Notes: generated by a model from the letters alone, not told the origin. Counted from the first letter of the stretch, positions 10,570 to 19,449 are shown. The stretch: 64,000 bases of DNA from Corallococcus soli (GCF_014930455.1 NZ_JAAIYO010000001.1:1240001-1304000); one strand, 5' to 3'. Made by a program: numbers and translations.

Positions 10570-11746
10570 TTTCCGGGCTTCGCGCCTGTCCGCCGACCCA
10601 GGTGGTGTGGACGGAAAGGTCTTCTTTCAGCAGCACGAGGTCCGCGCGATGGCCCGGCGCCACGCGGCCCCGGTGGCCGTGCACGCCGAGGAACGTGGCG
10701 GGGTGGAGCGACGCCATGCGCAGCGCTTCGTCCAGCGGGACGCCGAGCGAATGGACGCAGTGGCGCACGGCCCCGGTGAGGTCGATGTCCGCGCCCGCGA
10801 GGGTGCCGTCCTCCGTCTCCAGGCGACCGTTGCGGCGCAGGATGGTGCGGCCCTGGAGCTGGAAGGACATGACGGTGGTGCCCACGGGCGGCATCGCGTC
10901 CGTGACGAGGAAGACCTTGCCGGGAGGCTTCACCTTGAGGACGAGCCGCAGGTTGTCCGCGTGCACGTGCACGCCGTCCGCGATGACGCCGCACCACGCG
11001 TCGTCGTGCGTGAGCGCGGCGACGACGGGGCCGGGCTGACGGTTCAGCACCGGAGGCATGGCGTTGAACAGGTGCGTGAAGCCGCGCACGCCGGCCAGGA
11101 GGGCCTGGGTGGTGCGCTCGCTGGTGGCGGCGGTGTGGCCCGCGCTGAGCACCACGCCGGCCGCGGTGAGGCGGCGCAGGGTGGCGTCATCCACGCACTC
11201 GGGCGCGAGCGTCATCAGCACGCGTCCCCCGTGCGCGGCGAAGCGGCGGGGCAGGGCGGTGAGGTAGTCCAGGTCGCGCGGGTCGGGGGCGCGGATGAAG
11301 CCTGGGGCATGGACGCCCGCGCGCTCGCGGCTGATGAAGGGGCCTTCCAGGTGGACGCCGAGCACGCCGCTGTCGGGGCGCGCGGTGGCTTCGAGCGCGG
11401 CCTCGCACGCCGCGCGCATGCGCGTGGGGTCGTCGGTGATGAAGGTGGGCAGCAGGCCGGTGGTGCCGGTGCGGCGCATGGCGGAGGCGATGGCGAGCGC
11501 GGCCTCCACGGTGGGCGTGTCGTTGAAGAGCACTCCGCCCGCGCCGTTCACCTGCACGTCGATGAAGCCGGGCGCCAGCAGCGTGTCCCCGGGCAGCGTG
11601 TGCACGGTGGCGCCCGGGGGGATTTCAGCGGCGGGGACGACGGCGCGCACGGTGTCGCCTTCGAGGACGACGGCCTGGCCTTCGAGGAGCTGGTCCCCGG
11701 TGAAGACCCGCGCGCCGTGGAGGACGACGACCGTGGCGCCGGACAT
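10565..11746 (-). CDS. nagA: N-acetylglucosamine-6-phosphate deacetylase
   Basis: 393 residues of the amidohydrolase fold. NagA removes acetate from GlcNAc-6-phosphate to give glucosamine-6-phosphate in the cytosol. Visible motifs: LAPGFIDVQVNGAGG at 58-71 as in NagA proteins, metal ligand Glu134 in GVHLEGPFIS, His204 in SAGHTAA, His225 in THLFNAM, and catalytic Asp283 in LVTDAMPP. The ATG at 11746 shares a base with the stop of the upstream deaminase (TGATG), so the two are translationally coupled. With the deaminase and the downstream chitinase it makes a short route from chitin to fructose-6-phosphate. The family assignment is secure. Confidence 0.96.
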   Translation of the reverse strand: MSGATVVVLHGARVFTGDQLLEGQAVVLEGDTVRAVVPAAEIPPGATVHTLPGDTLLAPGFIDVQVNGAGGVLFNDTPTVEAALAIASAMRRTGTTGLLPTFITDDPTRMRAACEAALEATARPDSGVLGVHLEGPFISRERAGVHAPGFIRAPDPRDLDYLTALPRRFAAHGGRVLMTLAPECVDDATLRRLTAAGVVLSAGHTAATSERTTQALLAGVRGFTHLFNAMPPVLNRQPGPVVAALTHDDAWCGVIADGVHVHADNLRLVLKVKPPGKVFLVTDAMPPVGTTVMSFQLQGRTILRRNGRLETEDGTLAGADIDLTGAVRHCVHSLGVPLDEALRMASLHPATFLGVHGHRGRVAPGHRADLVLLKEDLSVHTTWVGGQARSPEN

Positions 11747-12777
11747 CACACCGTCTCCGTGACCTTGCGCAGGTGCGCGGGGGCGTCGGGGTTCAAGCCG
11801 CGCGCGGTCGCGAGCTGGTGCACCGCGAAGTAGAAGCTCTGCACCTGGCACAGGGGCGCGAGCACGGCGGGCAGGTCCGGCAGCGTGGGCAGCAGCTTCG
11901 CGCCCGGGACGGACAGGGTGGCGTGGACGGTGGCGCCCAGCTCGACCATGCGCTGCACGACGGCGCGCGTGCCCGGCGCCGCGTTGTCGTCCTGACCGAG
12001 CGCGAGCACGGGGAAGCCCGGCCGCACGAGCCCGAGCGGCCCGTGCAGGACCTCGGCGGAGCTGAAGGCCTCCGCGTGCAGGCGGCAGGTCTCCTTGAGC
12101 TTGAGGGCCATCTCCAGCGCGGCGCCCAGGCCACTGCCGCGCCCGACGACGTAGAGGCTGGAGGCGTCCTTGAGGGAGGCCAGCGCCGGCCACCAGTCGA
12201 GCTGGCTCGCGGCCTCCAGGGCGTCGGGCAGGCGCCGGGCGGCGTCGTGCAGCTCGGGGGCGTCCGACCAGTAGGCGACGAGCTGGAGGAAGGCGAGGCC
12301 GGAGAGCAGGTAGGACTTGGTGGCGGCGACGCTGTGCTCGGGGCCGGCGGACAGCGGGACGTGCACGTCGCACAGCGCGGCCAGGGGCGAGGACTCGTCG
12401 TTGATGAAGCCGAGCACGACGGCGCCACCCGCGCGCGCGGCCTCGGTCATGCGCAGCAGGTCGGGGCTCTGGCCGGACTGGGAGATGGCGATGAAGAGCG
12501 AGTCGCGCAGGTCGAGCGAGCGCGTGTTGTAGACGGACGCGACGCTGGGGCCCAGGGACGCGACGGCGCGGCCCAGCGTCGTTTCGATGAGGTACTTGCC
12601 GTAGACGGCCGCGTGGTCGGAGCTGCCCCGAGCGCAGGTGACGACGAAGCGGGGCGGGGTCCGGCGGAGGCGGGCCCCCAGGTACGCCAGGGTGTCCCGG
12701 CAGCGGTCGAGCTGAAGGCGGGCGGCGGCGGGCGCCTGGGCGGCCTCGCGCGCGAGGGTGGGAAGGGGAGGAATCAT
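11746..12777 (-). CDS. SIS-domain glucosamine-6-phosphate deaminase (NagB-II / GlmS isomerase-like)
   Basis: 343 residues made of two sugar isomerase (SIS) domains. The first shows CARGSSDHAAVYGKYLIE and SQSGQSPD, the phosphosugar-binding signature of the GlmS isomerase half; the glutaminase half is absent. Proteins of this shape beside nagA are usually type II glucosamine-6-phosphate deaminases, converting GlcN-6-P to fructose-6-phosphate and ammonia. The start at 12777 was preferred because the 58 codons upstream read as low-information sequence. The stop overlaps the nagA start. A fructoselysine or other phosphosugar deglycase is a less likely alternative given the neighbours. Confidence 0.88.
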   Translation of the reverse strand: MIPPLPTLAREAAQAPAAARLQLDRCRDTLAYLGARLRRTPPRFVVTCARGSSDHAAVYGKYLIETTLGRAVASLGPSVASVYNTRSLDLRDSLFIAISQSGQSPDLLRMTEAARAGGAVVLGFINDESSPLAALCDVHVPLSAGPEHSVAATKSYLLSGLAFLQLVAYWSDAPELHDAARRLPDALEAASQLDWWPALASLKDASSLYVVGRGSGLGAALEMALKLKETCRLHAEAFSSAEVLHGPLGLVRPGFPVLALGQDDNAAPGTRAVVQRMVELGATVHATLSVPGAKLLPTLPDLPAVLAPLCQVQSFYFAVHQLATARGLNPDAPAHLRKVTETV

Positions 12778-13150
12778 CGCGGTGTGCTCACGGCGCAGGG
12801 GATAGCAGTCTCCGGGGCGCTGCGGGTGGAGGAAGGCGCCCTGTGTGACGGGCGCGGCTTCCTTCCGAGAATGGCGATGCGGCAGTGAGGACGCACCCTC
12901 GGTCCTGGCGGGGGCCCGCTTCGGGCCGGGCTTCGTGACGCCAGGTCGCATGGTCAGCCAGCAGGGAGGCCCAGCTCAGGCGGCCCGTGGAGGCGCCTTC
13001 CGCGAGGTGGGTCGAGGGGCCTGCGAGCAACAAGCTGTCCGCGCGGGGAGGCGCCCTTCATCACCGGGGCTCACCGCCGTTACCACCCAGGCCCATGCGG
13101 TCCAGGCTCCGAGGCTTGACGGTGTCGCGGCGCGGAGGGGAGAAGGGGAC
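12778..13150. other. Non-coding stretch between divergent genes
   Basis: 373 bases between the deaminase (leftward) and the DUF3817 gene (rightward). It must hold both promoters, but I see no convincing -35/-10 or -24/-12 element, no strong inverted repeat and no ORF with coding character. The only clear signal is the ribosome-binding site just before 13151. Confidence 0.6.
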
Positions 13151-13468
13151 ATGCTGAAGACCGCCCTGGGACGTTTCCGCGCCGTTGCCTTCTGGGAAGG
13201 GCTGTCCTTCCTGGTGCTGCTGCTCATCGCCATGCCGCTGAAGTACATGATGGGCATGCCCCAGGGCGTGCGCGTGGTGGGCATGGCGCACGGCGTGCTC
13301 TTCATGGCGTACCTGTACACGCTGCTGATGGCCGCCATCGAGTACCGCTGGGGCGTGAAGCGCATCGTCGTGGCCTTCGCGGCCTCGCTGGTGCCCGGTG
13401 GGACGTTCTGGTTGGACGCGCAGCTGCGCGGTGAGGCACAGGCGCTGGAGACGGCGAAGTCGGCCTGA
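13151..13468 (+). CDS. DUF3817 family small membrane protein
   Basis: 105 residues with about three membrane segments (17-35, 40-62, 72-92). The pattern FWEGLSFLVLLLIAMPLKY, VRVVGMAHGVLF and YRW matches DUF3817, a family of small integral membrane proteins of unknown function; the conserved Glu and His lie within or beside membrane helices. The ATG follows GGAGGGGAGAAGGGG. The open frame continues upstream, but those residues look non-coding. It stands alone between unrelated genes. Confidence 0.85.
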   Translation: MLKTALGRFRAVAFWEGLSFLVLLLIAMPLKYMMGMPQGVRVVGMAHGVLFMAYLYTLLMAAIEYRWGVKRIVVAFAASLVPGGTFWLDAQLRGEAQALETAKSA

Positions 13469-13569
13469 GCGCTGCTGCGGTCCTTCGTGGGGCGCAGGGC
13501 TTCTGTTCCCTCAAGGGCCTGCCGCCAGCTGCTGCTGGCGATTGACCTGCTTGGGCAGCAAGACCCATC

Positions 13570-14313
13570 ATGTCATTGATGGAACGCCATACTCCAGAGG
13601 TCTTGTCCATCTACCCACGAGCACCCTCCCAGCAGGCATGGGATGCAATGAGCAGGGAGGCTCAGGCGCTTGTGGTGGCGGCACTTCCAGGCGAGGTGAC
13701 CTGGAACGAGATGCCGATGCCGGAGGGGGATTGGCATACCGAACCCCGCTCCCAGGTCTTGGACCTGCTGAGAAGGCACTGGGCTGATCAGCTACGTGTC
13801 GCGTACGTGAGCTCGGCACTGCCTGTGTACTACCCCGAGGAACCACGCTTCGCGCCGGACCTGTTGGTGGTCCTGGACGCGGAGCCACGCCCTCGCGACA
13901 AGTGGGTGTGCAGTGCCGAGGGGCGCGGGTTGGACTGGGGCATGGAGATTCATGTTGGCGGCGACCGGAAGACGGTCGCCAGGGACAACGTGCATCGCTA
14001 CGCCCGATTGGGGATTCGGGAGTACTTCATCTTCGATGGAGGACTGCTCACGCTGGAGGGTTATCGGCTGACCCATCCTGGTGCATGTGTCTACACGCGC
14101 ATGGTCCCAAGGGAGGGCCGGTACTCCTCCGAGGTGCTGGGGCTCGAAATCCAGGTGGAGGGCGATCTCCTGCGCTTCTGGTCTGGCGACTCACCTCTTT
14201 TGAGCGCCTCAGAGCGGATCCGACAACTGGAGGAGCAATACAGAGGGTTGTTGGAGCGCCGGATTGCTCAGCTCCAAGCGGAGATGGCCCGCATGAAGAA
14301 GTCCCAGCGCTGA
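13570..14313 (+). CDS. Uma2 family (DUF820) putative endonuclease
   Basis: 247 residues. The core fits the Uma2/DUF820 group of the PD-(D/E)xK superfamily: FAPDLLVVLD supplies the Asp, followed by GLDWGMEIHVGGDRKTVARDN and YARLGIREYFIFD. The usual D/ExK lysine appears displaced (Glu in MEIHV, Lys in DRKT), which is common in this family. The last ~35 residues form a coiled coil rich in Glu, Gln and Arg. The base composition is slightly less GC-biased than its neighbours, so transfer is possible. Uma2 proteins are numerous in some bacteria and their role is unknown; nuclease activity here is inference. It ends nine bases from the convergent ComF gene. Confidence 0.82.
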   Translation: MSLMERHTPEVLSIYPRAPSQQAWDAMSREAQALVVAALPGEVTWNEMPMPEGDWHTEPRSQVLDLLRRHWADQLRVAYVSSALPVYYPEEPRFAPDLLVVLDAEPRPRDKWVCSAEGRGLDWGMEIHVGGDRKTVARDNVHRYARLGIREYFIFDGGLLTLEGYRLTHPGACVYTRMVPREGRYSSEVLGLEIQVEGDLLRFWSGDSPLLSASERIRQLEEQYRGLLERRIAQLQAEMARMKKSQR

Positions 14314-14322
14314 TCCACCCGC

Positions 14323-15024
14323 TCAGGCGAGGGTGAACGCCCTCGCCAGTGTCAGCACCTCCACCCGCATGGCCCCCGCCTCCCGCAGCGCGACCGCCGC
14401 GGCCCGCGCGGTGGACCCGGTGGTGAACACGTCATCCAGCAGCAAGACCTCCCGCCCCTTCACCGCCCGCGACGCCACGAACGCTCCCGCCACGTTGCCC
14501 GTGCGCTCCGCCTCACTGAGCCCCACCTGCCGCTTCGTTTCGCGCATGCGCTCCAGCCACCCCACCGGCGCCACGCGTCCCGTCGCCTTCGCCAGCGTCC
14601 CCGCGAGCAACTGCGCCTGGTCGTACTGCCGCGTCCGGAACCTCCGGACATGCAGCGGCAACGCCACCACGCACTCCGGCGCCGTCCTGAGGAACCTGCG
14701 CGCCTCGTCCGCGAGCAGCGCGCCCAGCGGCGCGGCGAGGTCCGGCTGGTCCTCATACTTGAAGCGATGGATGGCGCGCGCCACCGGCCCCTCGTGCGCG
14801 AAGGGCGCCCAGGCCCGGCTGAACGGCGGAGTCACCGTCCGACACCTGGGACACATGTGCCCCGGGAACGTGCCCGGCTCCGCGCACGTCCGGCAACACA
14901 CCGGCGGCAGTCGCTCCAGCGCGGTGTCACACGGCTCGCAGAACACCGCGCCCACGCCCGGCAGCACCTTCGCGCAGGCCAGACACATGGGCGGATACAG
15001 CAGGTCCAACAAGGCCTTCCACAT
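14323..15024 (-). CDS. ComF family phosphoribosyltransferase-like protein
   Basis: 233 residues from the ATG at 15024. The N-terminus has four cysteine pairs (MCLAC, FCEPC, CCRTC, MCPRC) that should bind zinc. The C-terminal half is a type I phosphoribosyltransferase fold with the PRPP loop LLLDDVFTTGS at 194-204 and the family motif RRFRTRQYDQAQLLA. ComF proteins support DNA uptake and recombination in competent bacteria, but the enzyme activity is not established and no other competence gene is nearby. It follows the RtcB gene on the same strand after 59 bases. Confidence 0.92.
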   Translation of the reverse strand: MWKALLDLLYPPMCLACAKVLPGVGAVFCEPCDTALERLPPVCCRTCAEPGTFPGHMCPRCRTVTPPFSRAWAPFAHEGPVARAIHRFKYEDQPDLAAPLGALLADEARRFLRTAPECVVALPLHVRRFRTRQYDQAQLLAGTLAKATGRVAPVGWLERMRETKRQVGLSEAERTGNVAGAFVASRAVKGREVLLLDDVFTTGSTARAAAVALREAGAMRVEVLTLARAFTLA

Positions 15025-15083
15025 CAGCGGGGCTCCCGGGGGCAGCGCATGCCGCGCCCCTCGTGCCAGCCCCGTGCCGCGCC

Positions 15084-16241
15084 TCACTCCGCCGAGCGGC
15101 CTCGCGTCTTGTACGTGAGCACCGGCGCCAGCGTCGCCACCACCCGCACCAGCCCCGCCTCCACCAAATCCGTCACCACGCGGTCGATGGCCTTGTACGC
15201 GGGCGGCGCCTCCTCGAAGAGCAGGTCGCGGTCCTCGCAGACGACGTGGCTCTTGAACACCGTGCGCGTCAGGGAGTCCGCGGTGAAGCGCTCCTTCAAG
15301 CGCTCGCGCGCCGCCGTGCGCGTCCACTTGCGACCCGCGCCATGCGCCAGGCTGTGGGCGCTGTGCTCGCCCGTGCCCACCGGCAACACCAGATAGCTGA
15401 GCGCGCCGCGACTGCCCGGAATCACCACCGGCCCCTCATCCCAGGGCGCCGCGCCCTTGCGGTGCAGCCACCCCACGCGCCCGTCCGAGTGCCGCACGGT
15501 GACGCTGTTGTGGCACACGTCCAGCACCCGCCGCCCCGTCGCCCCGATGCCCTCCAGCGTCCGCCGCGCCACCAGCGCGCGGTTCGCCCGGGCCCACGTC
15601 ACCGCGCCGTCGTGCCGCTCCAGGTACGCTCGCGCCTCGGGCGTCCCCGCCGTCAGTCCGCCCGCGGCGTGCCGGTCCACGTGCGTGCGGAGGATGGCCT
15701 CGCCCAGCCCGCGCGAGCCCGAGTGCACGAGCAGGAGCAACCGCTCCGCGCGCAGCCCCAGCGCTTCGAACACCCGCGCGTCGTGCACCGTCTCCACCCG
15801 CTGCACCTCCGCGAAGTGGTTGCCGCCGCCCACCGTGCCCAGCGCCGCCTCGAAGCCCGTGGCCCTGCCGCCGTGCTCCGTCAGGAAGGCCTCCGCGTCG
15901 CCCTCCCACGCGCCCTCCAGGTCCAGCTTCGCGGCCCACCGCTCCGCCTTCGCCTTGCGCACTGGCAGGTCCACGTCCCACAGGCCCATGCCACAGCCGA
16001 TGTCGCTGCCCACGAGGTAGGGATAGAGGAACCCCTCGGATTCGAAGGCCGCGCCCACCGGAGCGCCCTTGCCGGGGTGCAGGTCGGGCAGCCCCACCGC
16101 CAGGCGCATGCCGGGCAGTCGCGCCACGGCCTCCAACTGGCGCACCGCCTCGCCCTCCACCCAGGACTGGGGGGAGGCGATGATGCGCACCGTGGCGGCC
16201 GGCGCGACGGCCGTGGAGGTTCCAGGAAGTGACGTGGACAT
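15084..16241 (-). CDS. rtcB: RtcB family RNA ligase
   Basis: 385 residues from the ATG at 16241; 16 extra codons upstream are possible. RtcB joins 2',3'-cyclic-phosphate or 3'-phosphate RNA ends to 5'-OH ends using GTP and Mn2+. The active-site residues are visible: DLHPGKGAPVG near 53, Cys83 in SDIGCGMGL, His142 in GGGNHFAE, His173 in HSGSRGLG, His244 in CHN, and the guanylated His300 in AHGAGR. The length and compact form resemble the shorter RtcB2 type found with release factor PrfH, but no prfH, rtcA or RtcR regulator is in the window. RNA repair is the likely role. Confidence 0.9.
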   Translation of the reverse strand: MSTSLPGTSTAVAPAATVRIIASPQSWVEGEAVRQLEAVARLPGMRLAVGLPDLHPGKGAPVGAAFESEGFLYPYLVGSDIGCGMGLWDVDLPVRKAKAERWAAKLDLEGAWEGDAEAFLTEHGGRATGFEAALGTVGGGNHFAEVQRVETVHDARVFEALGLRAERLLLLVHSGSRGLGEAILRTHVDRHAAGGLTAGTPEARAYLERHDGAVTWARANRALVARRTLEGIGATGRRVLDVCHNSVTVRHSDGRVGWLHRKGAAPWDEGPVVIPGSRGALSYLVLPVGTGEHSAHSLAHGAGRKWTRTAARERLKERFTADSLTRTVFKSHVVCEDRDLLFEEAPPAYKAIDRVVTDLVEAGLVRVVATLAPVLTYKTRGRSAE

Positions 16242-16303
16242 GGCCGCTCGGACGCGGGCCCCGCGCGGGGCCTGACGCCGGGGCGTCACGCCTGCCCGGC
16301 CGC

Positions 16304-16768
16304 CTACTTGTGGTAGGGCTCGCCCTTGAGGATGGTGAAGGCGCGGTAGATCTGCTCGATGAGCACCACCCGCGCCAGCCGGTGCGGCAGCGTCATCTTC
16401 GACAGGGACAGCACCTGGTGCGCCGCGGCGCGCACCGAGTCGTCCAGGCCCTCGTCTCCGCCAATGACGAAGAGCAGGTCCTTCGCGCCCGTCTGGGCCT
16501 TGGCGACGTAGCGGCCCAGCGCCACCGAATCCAGCAGCGTGCCGCGCTCGTCCAGCGCGACCACCCAGTCCTGCGGCTTGCGCTTGGACAGGATGGCGGC
16601 GGCCTCCGCGGCCTTCGCCTCGCCGGGCTTGAGCTTCTTGCCCGACGCCTCGGTCAACTCAATCAGCTCGAAGCGCGTGTAGTGCTCGAGCCGCCGCGCG
16701 TACTCCTGCACGGCGGGCTCGAACAGCCCGGAGCGGTCCTTGCCGATGGACAGCAGGCGGACCTTCAC
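16304..16768 (-). CDS. rlmH: 23S rRNA (pseudouridine-1915 N3)-methyltransferase RlmH
   Basis: 154 residues, the normal length for this SPOUT methyltransferase, which methylates pseudouridine 1915 in helix 69 of 23S rRNA. The C-terminal knot region [20 protein letters not shown] and the final GEPYHK are diagnostic. The SAM loop reads FVIGGDEGL where most members have Pro in place of this Asp. The start codon is GTG and lies one base after the rsfS stop, so the two are an operon acting on the large ribosomal subunit. Confidence 0.97.
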   Translation of the reverse strand: MKVRLLSIGKDRSGLFEPAVQEYARRLEHYTRFELIELTEASGKKLKPGEAKAAEAAAILSKRKPQDWVVALDERGTLLDSVALGRYVAKAQTGAKDLLFVIGGDEGLDDSVRAAAHQVLSLSKMTLPHRLARVVLIEQIYRAFTILKGEPYHK

Positions 16769-16769
16769 C

Positions 16770-17330
16770 TCAGGCCAGCTTCTCCCGGGGCGCGTCCGCC
16801 CACAGCCCGTCCAGGTCGTAGAAGGCGCGCACCTCGCCGTTGAACAGGTGGGCCACGACGTCGTCGTAGTCCAGCAGCACCCACTGGCCCGTCTCCATGC
16901 CCTCGGTGCTGATGGGGCGCAGGGGCTGGGAGCCCGCCTTGAGCTGCACCTGGACGTTCTCCGCCATGGCGCTCACCTGACGGTCGCTCTCGCCGGAGGC
17001 GATGACGATGTAGTCCGCGTAGGACGTCATCCCGCGCATGTCGAGGATGACGACGTCGGACGCCTTCTTGTCGAGCAGCAGGTCGCCGATGCGGCGCGCC
17101 AGCTCGCGCGCCTTCGGGTTCTCCGCGATCTTGGGCGGAGCCGGCGGCGCCGGAGCGCGCGGAGCCTTCTTGCGGGCGGCGGCGGTCGTCTTGCGCGGCG
17201 GCGGACGGAGGCTGGACTTCGCCGCCTTCTTCACCGCCGTCTTCTTCCGGGCCGGAGCCCGGGTGACGCTCTTCGCCTTCGCCTTCGTCTTCGTCTTCTT
17301 GGACGCGGGGGTCTTCTTCTTCGTGGCCAT
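16770..17330 (-). CDS. rsfS: Ribosomal silencing factor RsfS with a basic N-terminal tail
   Basis: 186 residues. The C-terminal ~115 are the RsfS/Iojap domain ([41 protein letters not shown]). It binds uL14 on the 50S subunit and blocks subunit joining when nutrients are short. Typical RsfS is ~105-120 residues; here the first ~65 are a Lys/Ala/Pro/Arg-rich, histone-H1-like tail that probably adds nucleic-acid affinity. It is followed after one base by rlmH on the same strand. Confidence 0.94.
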   Translation of the reverse strand: MATKKKTPASKKTKTKAKAKSVTRAPARKKTAVKKAAKSSLRPPPRKTTAAARKKAPRAPAPPAPPKIAENPKARELARRIGDLLLDKKASDVVILDMRGMTSYADYIVIASGESDRQVSAMAENVQVQLKAGSQPLRPISTEGMETGQWVLLDYDDVVAHLFNGEVRAFYDLDGLWADAPREKLA

Positions 17331-17391
17331 GTGCCAACTACCCTACCGCACCCTTGGCAACCTTCCAGCGCTCCTCTAATGGGTTCCGTCC

Positions 17392-17706
17392 ATGAGCGAC
17401 GCCCGCCTGGAACAATTCAAGAAGATGGTGGCCCAGTTCCCCGACGCCCCCATGGCCTGGTTCTCCCTGGGGAAGCTCCACCTGGAGCGCAAGGAATACA
17501 CGGACGCCATCCAGAGCCTGGAGGCCGCCGTCCGCCTGGACCCGAACTATGCCGCCGCGCTGGTCTCCCTCGGGGACGCCTATGTGGCGGCCGGGCAGAC
17601 GGAGAAGGCCCGTCAGGTGCTGACCACCGGCCGGGACCACGCTCTTGCCCAGGGGCACCCCGGGCTGGCCGAGGAGATCGACGAGCGCATCGCCGACCTG
17701 GACTGA
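17392..17706 (+). CDS. Small TPR protein
   Basis: 104 residues with two to three tetratricopeptide repeats. AWFSLGKLHLERKEYTDAIQ and AALVSLGDAYVAAGQTEKAR show the W/L-G-Y-A-A pattern at a 34-residue step. There is no signal peptide, so it is cytosolic; TPRs bind partner proteins. The ATG follows the divergent rsfS start by 61 bases. Partner unknown. Confidence 0.85.
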   Translation: MSDARLEQFKKMVAQFPDAPMAWFSLGKLHLERKEYTDAIQSLEAAVRLDPNYAAALVSLGDAYVAAGQTEKARQVLTTGRDHALAQGHPGLAEEIDERIADLD

Positions 17707-17715
17707 CCCGGCCTC

Positions 17716-18810
17716 CTAGTCCTGGTCGCGCCAGGTGAAGCCCACGCCGAACACCTGCCGGGTGTAGCTCAGGCCGTTGCGTGGCAGGCGGGTGCTCCAG
17801 ATGCCCCAGGACAGCTCCAGGTCCACCTGGGGGGAGACGGGCCGGGCCAGCTTGAGGGACAAGGAGTTCTGCCCCTCGTCCTCCTCCACCAGGATGATCT
17901 CCGGCGACAGGAAGATGCCGTCCGGGTAGCGCGCGAGGCCCAGGTTGCCCTGCGCGAGCAGCGTCGTCTTCCACGGCAGCCGCACCCCCGCGCTCCCGGT
18001 GAGCCGGTGGCGCAGCGCCGTCTCCCCGTAGCTGTTGGAGCTGACCTCCTGGAAGGCATACGTGAGCGACAGCTTCACGGGCCCCCGGTACGTGTAGCCC
18101 GCCCCCGCCACCAAGGCCCCGTCCTGACGCCGCTCCGGGGTCTGGACGTAGCCAGGGAAGGGCCGGGCCGGGGGGCCGTAGCGGCGCGAACCCCATTCGC
18201 CAAACACATTCAGCGAATGGCGCCGGTCCAGCCGGTAGCGCCCCAGCACCCCCACCTCCGGCCCGCCGAAGTTGGCGGTGGGGTCTGGGCGGTACACGAA
18301 GCGGCGCGCTCCCAGGCGCACGCGCAGCGCGAGCCGCACGTCCGGGGCGTACTCGGCGAAGAGGCTGGTGCCCAGGTCCGAGTACGCGCGGCTGCCGCCC
18401 CTCCGGTCCTTGGCGTGGCCCTCCGCGCCCACGCCCCACTCGGTGCCCAGCGCCAGCGAGCCCTCCAGCGCGCCCGCCTGCACCAGCGTGTCCTCGTTGG
18501 CGTAGGCCACGTACTTGCGCGCGCCCAATTCGTAGCGGCCCACCAGCTGCGCGCGCTCACCGGTGCCGCGCCCCTCCGCCGTCCCCAGCACGCTCAGCGC
18601 CACGTCCGGGGTGGGGCCGGGCGTGACGCCGTCGGAGAAGTCGCGCGGGGCGTTGCCGTCCACCAGCAGCCGGCCGGTGCCCTTGAGCGAGCCCTCCCAC
18701 TCGGCCGCGAGCGCACCCCCGCCCCACAGGGTGGCGAGGACGAAGAGGAGCGGGCGGAGGCGGCGGACCAAGACGCGCGCACCATACTCCGGGCCGCCTG
18801 CACGCCCCAT
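17716..18810 (-). CDS. Outer-membrane beta-barrel protein, function unknown
   Basis: About 364 residues from the ATG at 18810; a TTG nearer the signal peptide is an alternative start. The signal sequence (RRLRPLLFVLATLWGGGALAA) is followed by alternating hydrophobic/polar strands typical of a barrel, and the chain ends in FGVGFTW plus a short charged tail. There is no signature of a known porin or autotransporter. It converges on the small TPR gene (nine-base gap) and diverges from a lipoprotein gene 96 bases upstream, so promoters of both must lie in 18811-18906. Confidence 0.75.
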   Translation of the reverse strand: MGRAGGPEYGARVLVRRLRPLLFVLATLWGGGALAAEWEGSLKGTGRLLVDGNAPRDFSDGVTPGPTPDVALSVLGTAEGRGTGERAQLVGRYELGARKYVAYANEDTLVQAGALEGSLALGTEWGVGAEGHAKDRRGGSRAYSDLGTSLFAEYAPDVRLALRVRLGARRFVYRPDPTANFGGPEVGVLGRYRLDRRHSLNVFGEWGSRRYGPPARPFPGYVQTPERRQDGALVAGAGYTYRGPVKLSLTYAFQEVSSNSYGETALRHRLTGSAGVRLPWKTTLLAQGNLGLARYPDGIFLSPEIILVEEDEGQNSLSLKLARPVSPQVDLELSWGIWSTRLPRNGLSYTRQVFGVGFTWRDQD

Positions 18811-18906
18811 CGTCACGAAGCGCCCGCCCACCCCGTTGTCCGGGGGACACGCCCGTGGCGCCAGCGGTCGGTGACGCCGCACCCGGACGCCCGGTACATT
18901 GGGGCC

Positions 18907-19449
18907 ATGTCCCATGTGTCCTTGTTCGCGGTGGTGGCTGGCCTGGGGCTCGTCGCCTGTTCCCCGTCGTCCTTCACGACGCAGGTCCAGGGCGAGGCGA
19001 CGGTGCCGGCGAACCCCACCGGCGCGCCCACCCTGCTCAATGCCTTTCCCGCCATCAGCAGCTTCGCGGCGCTGGACTTCAACGAGAACCAGGACTTCAA
19101 GAACCGCGACGTCGCCAAGGACGAGGTGTCCCGCGTGCAGGTGAAGTCGCTGTCGCTCAAGGTGCTCAGCCCCAATGACCAGGGCTTCGACTTCCTGGAC
19201 TCGCTGGAGGCCGTGGCCCGCGCGGGGGACCGGGAGTCGCGCTTCGCGGGGCAGGACGGCATCGCGCAGCTGGGGCTCGGCCCGCCCAACCCCACGCTGT
19301 CCCTGAAGGCGGACGGCAGCGTGGACCTGCGTCCCTACGTCGCCGCGCCCACCATGGCGTTCATCCTGCGTGGCTCCGGGCGCCTGCCCGAGCGCGAGGT
19401 GCGCCTGCAGGCCACGGTGGTGCTGGAGGTGGAGGGCGGGCTGCTCTAG
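18907..19449 (+). CDS. Lipoprotein of unknown function
   Basis: 180 residues. The signal peptide ends in the lipobox LVAC with Cys18, followed by SPSS. The mature part alternates short beta segments and has the look of a small beta sandwich (VQVKSLSLKVLSP, MAFILRGSGRLP, LQATVVLEVEG). No family recognised. It starts at the ATG at 18907 and diverges from the outer-membrane protein gene, with which it could function. Confidence 0.72.
   Translation: MSHVSLFAVVAGLGLVACSPSSFTTQVQGEATVPANPTGAPTLLNAFPAISSFAALDFNENQDFKNRDVAKDEVSRVQVKSLSLKVLSPNDQGFDFLDSLEAVARAGDRESRFAGQDGIAQLGLGPPNPTLSLKADGSVDLRPYVAAPTMAFILRGSGRLPEREVRLQATVVLEVEGGLL

Noticed and set aside
8327-11833. A 1168-codon open frame on the plus strand
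   Set aside because: It crosses the chitinase and nagA genes on the opposite strand; composition is the usual antisense shadow.
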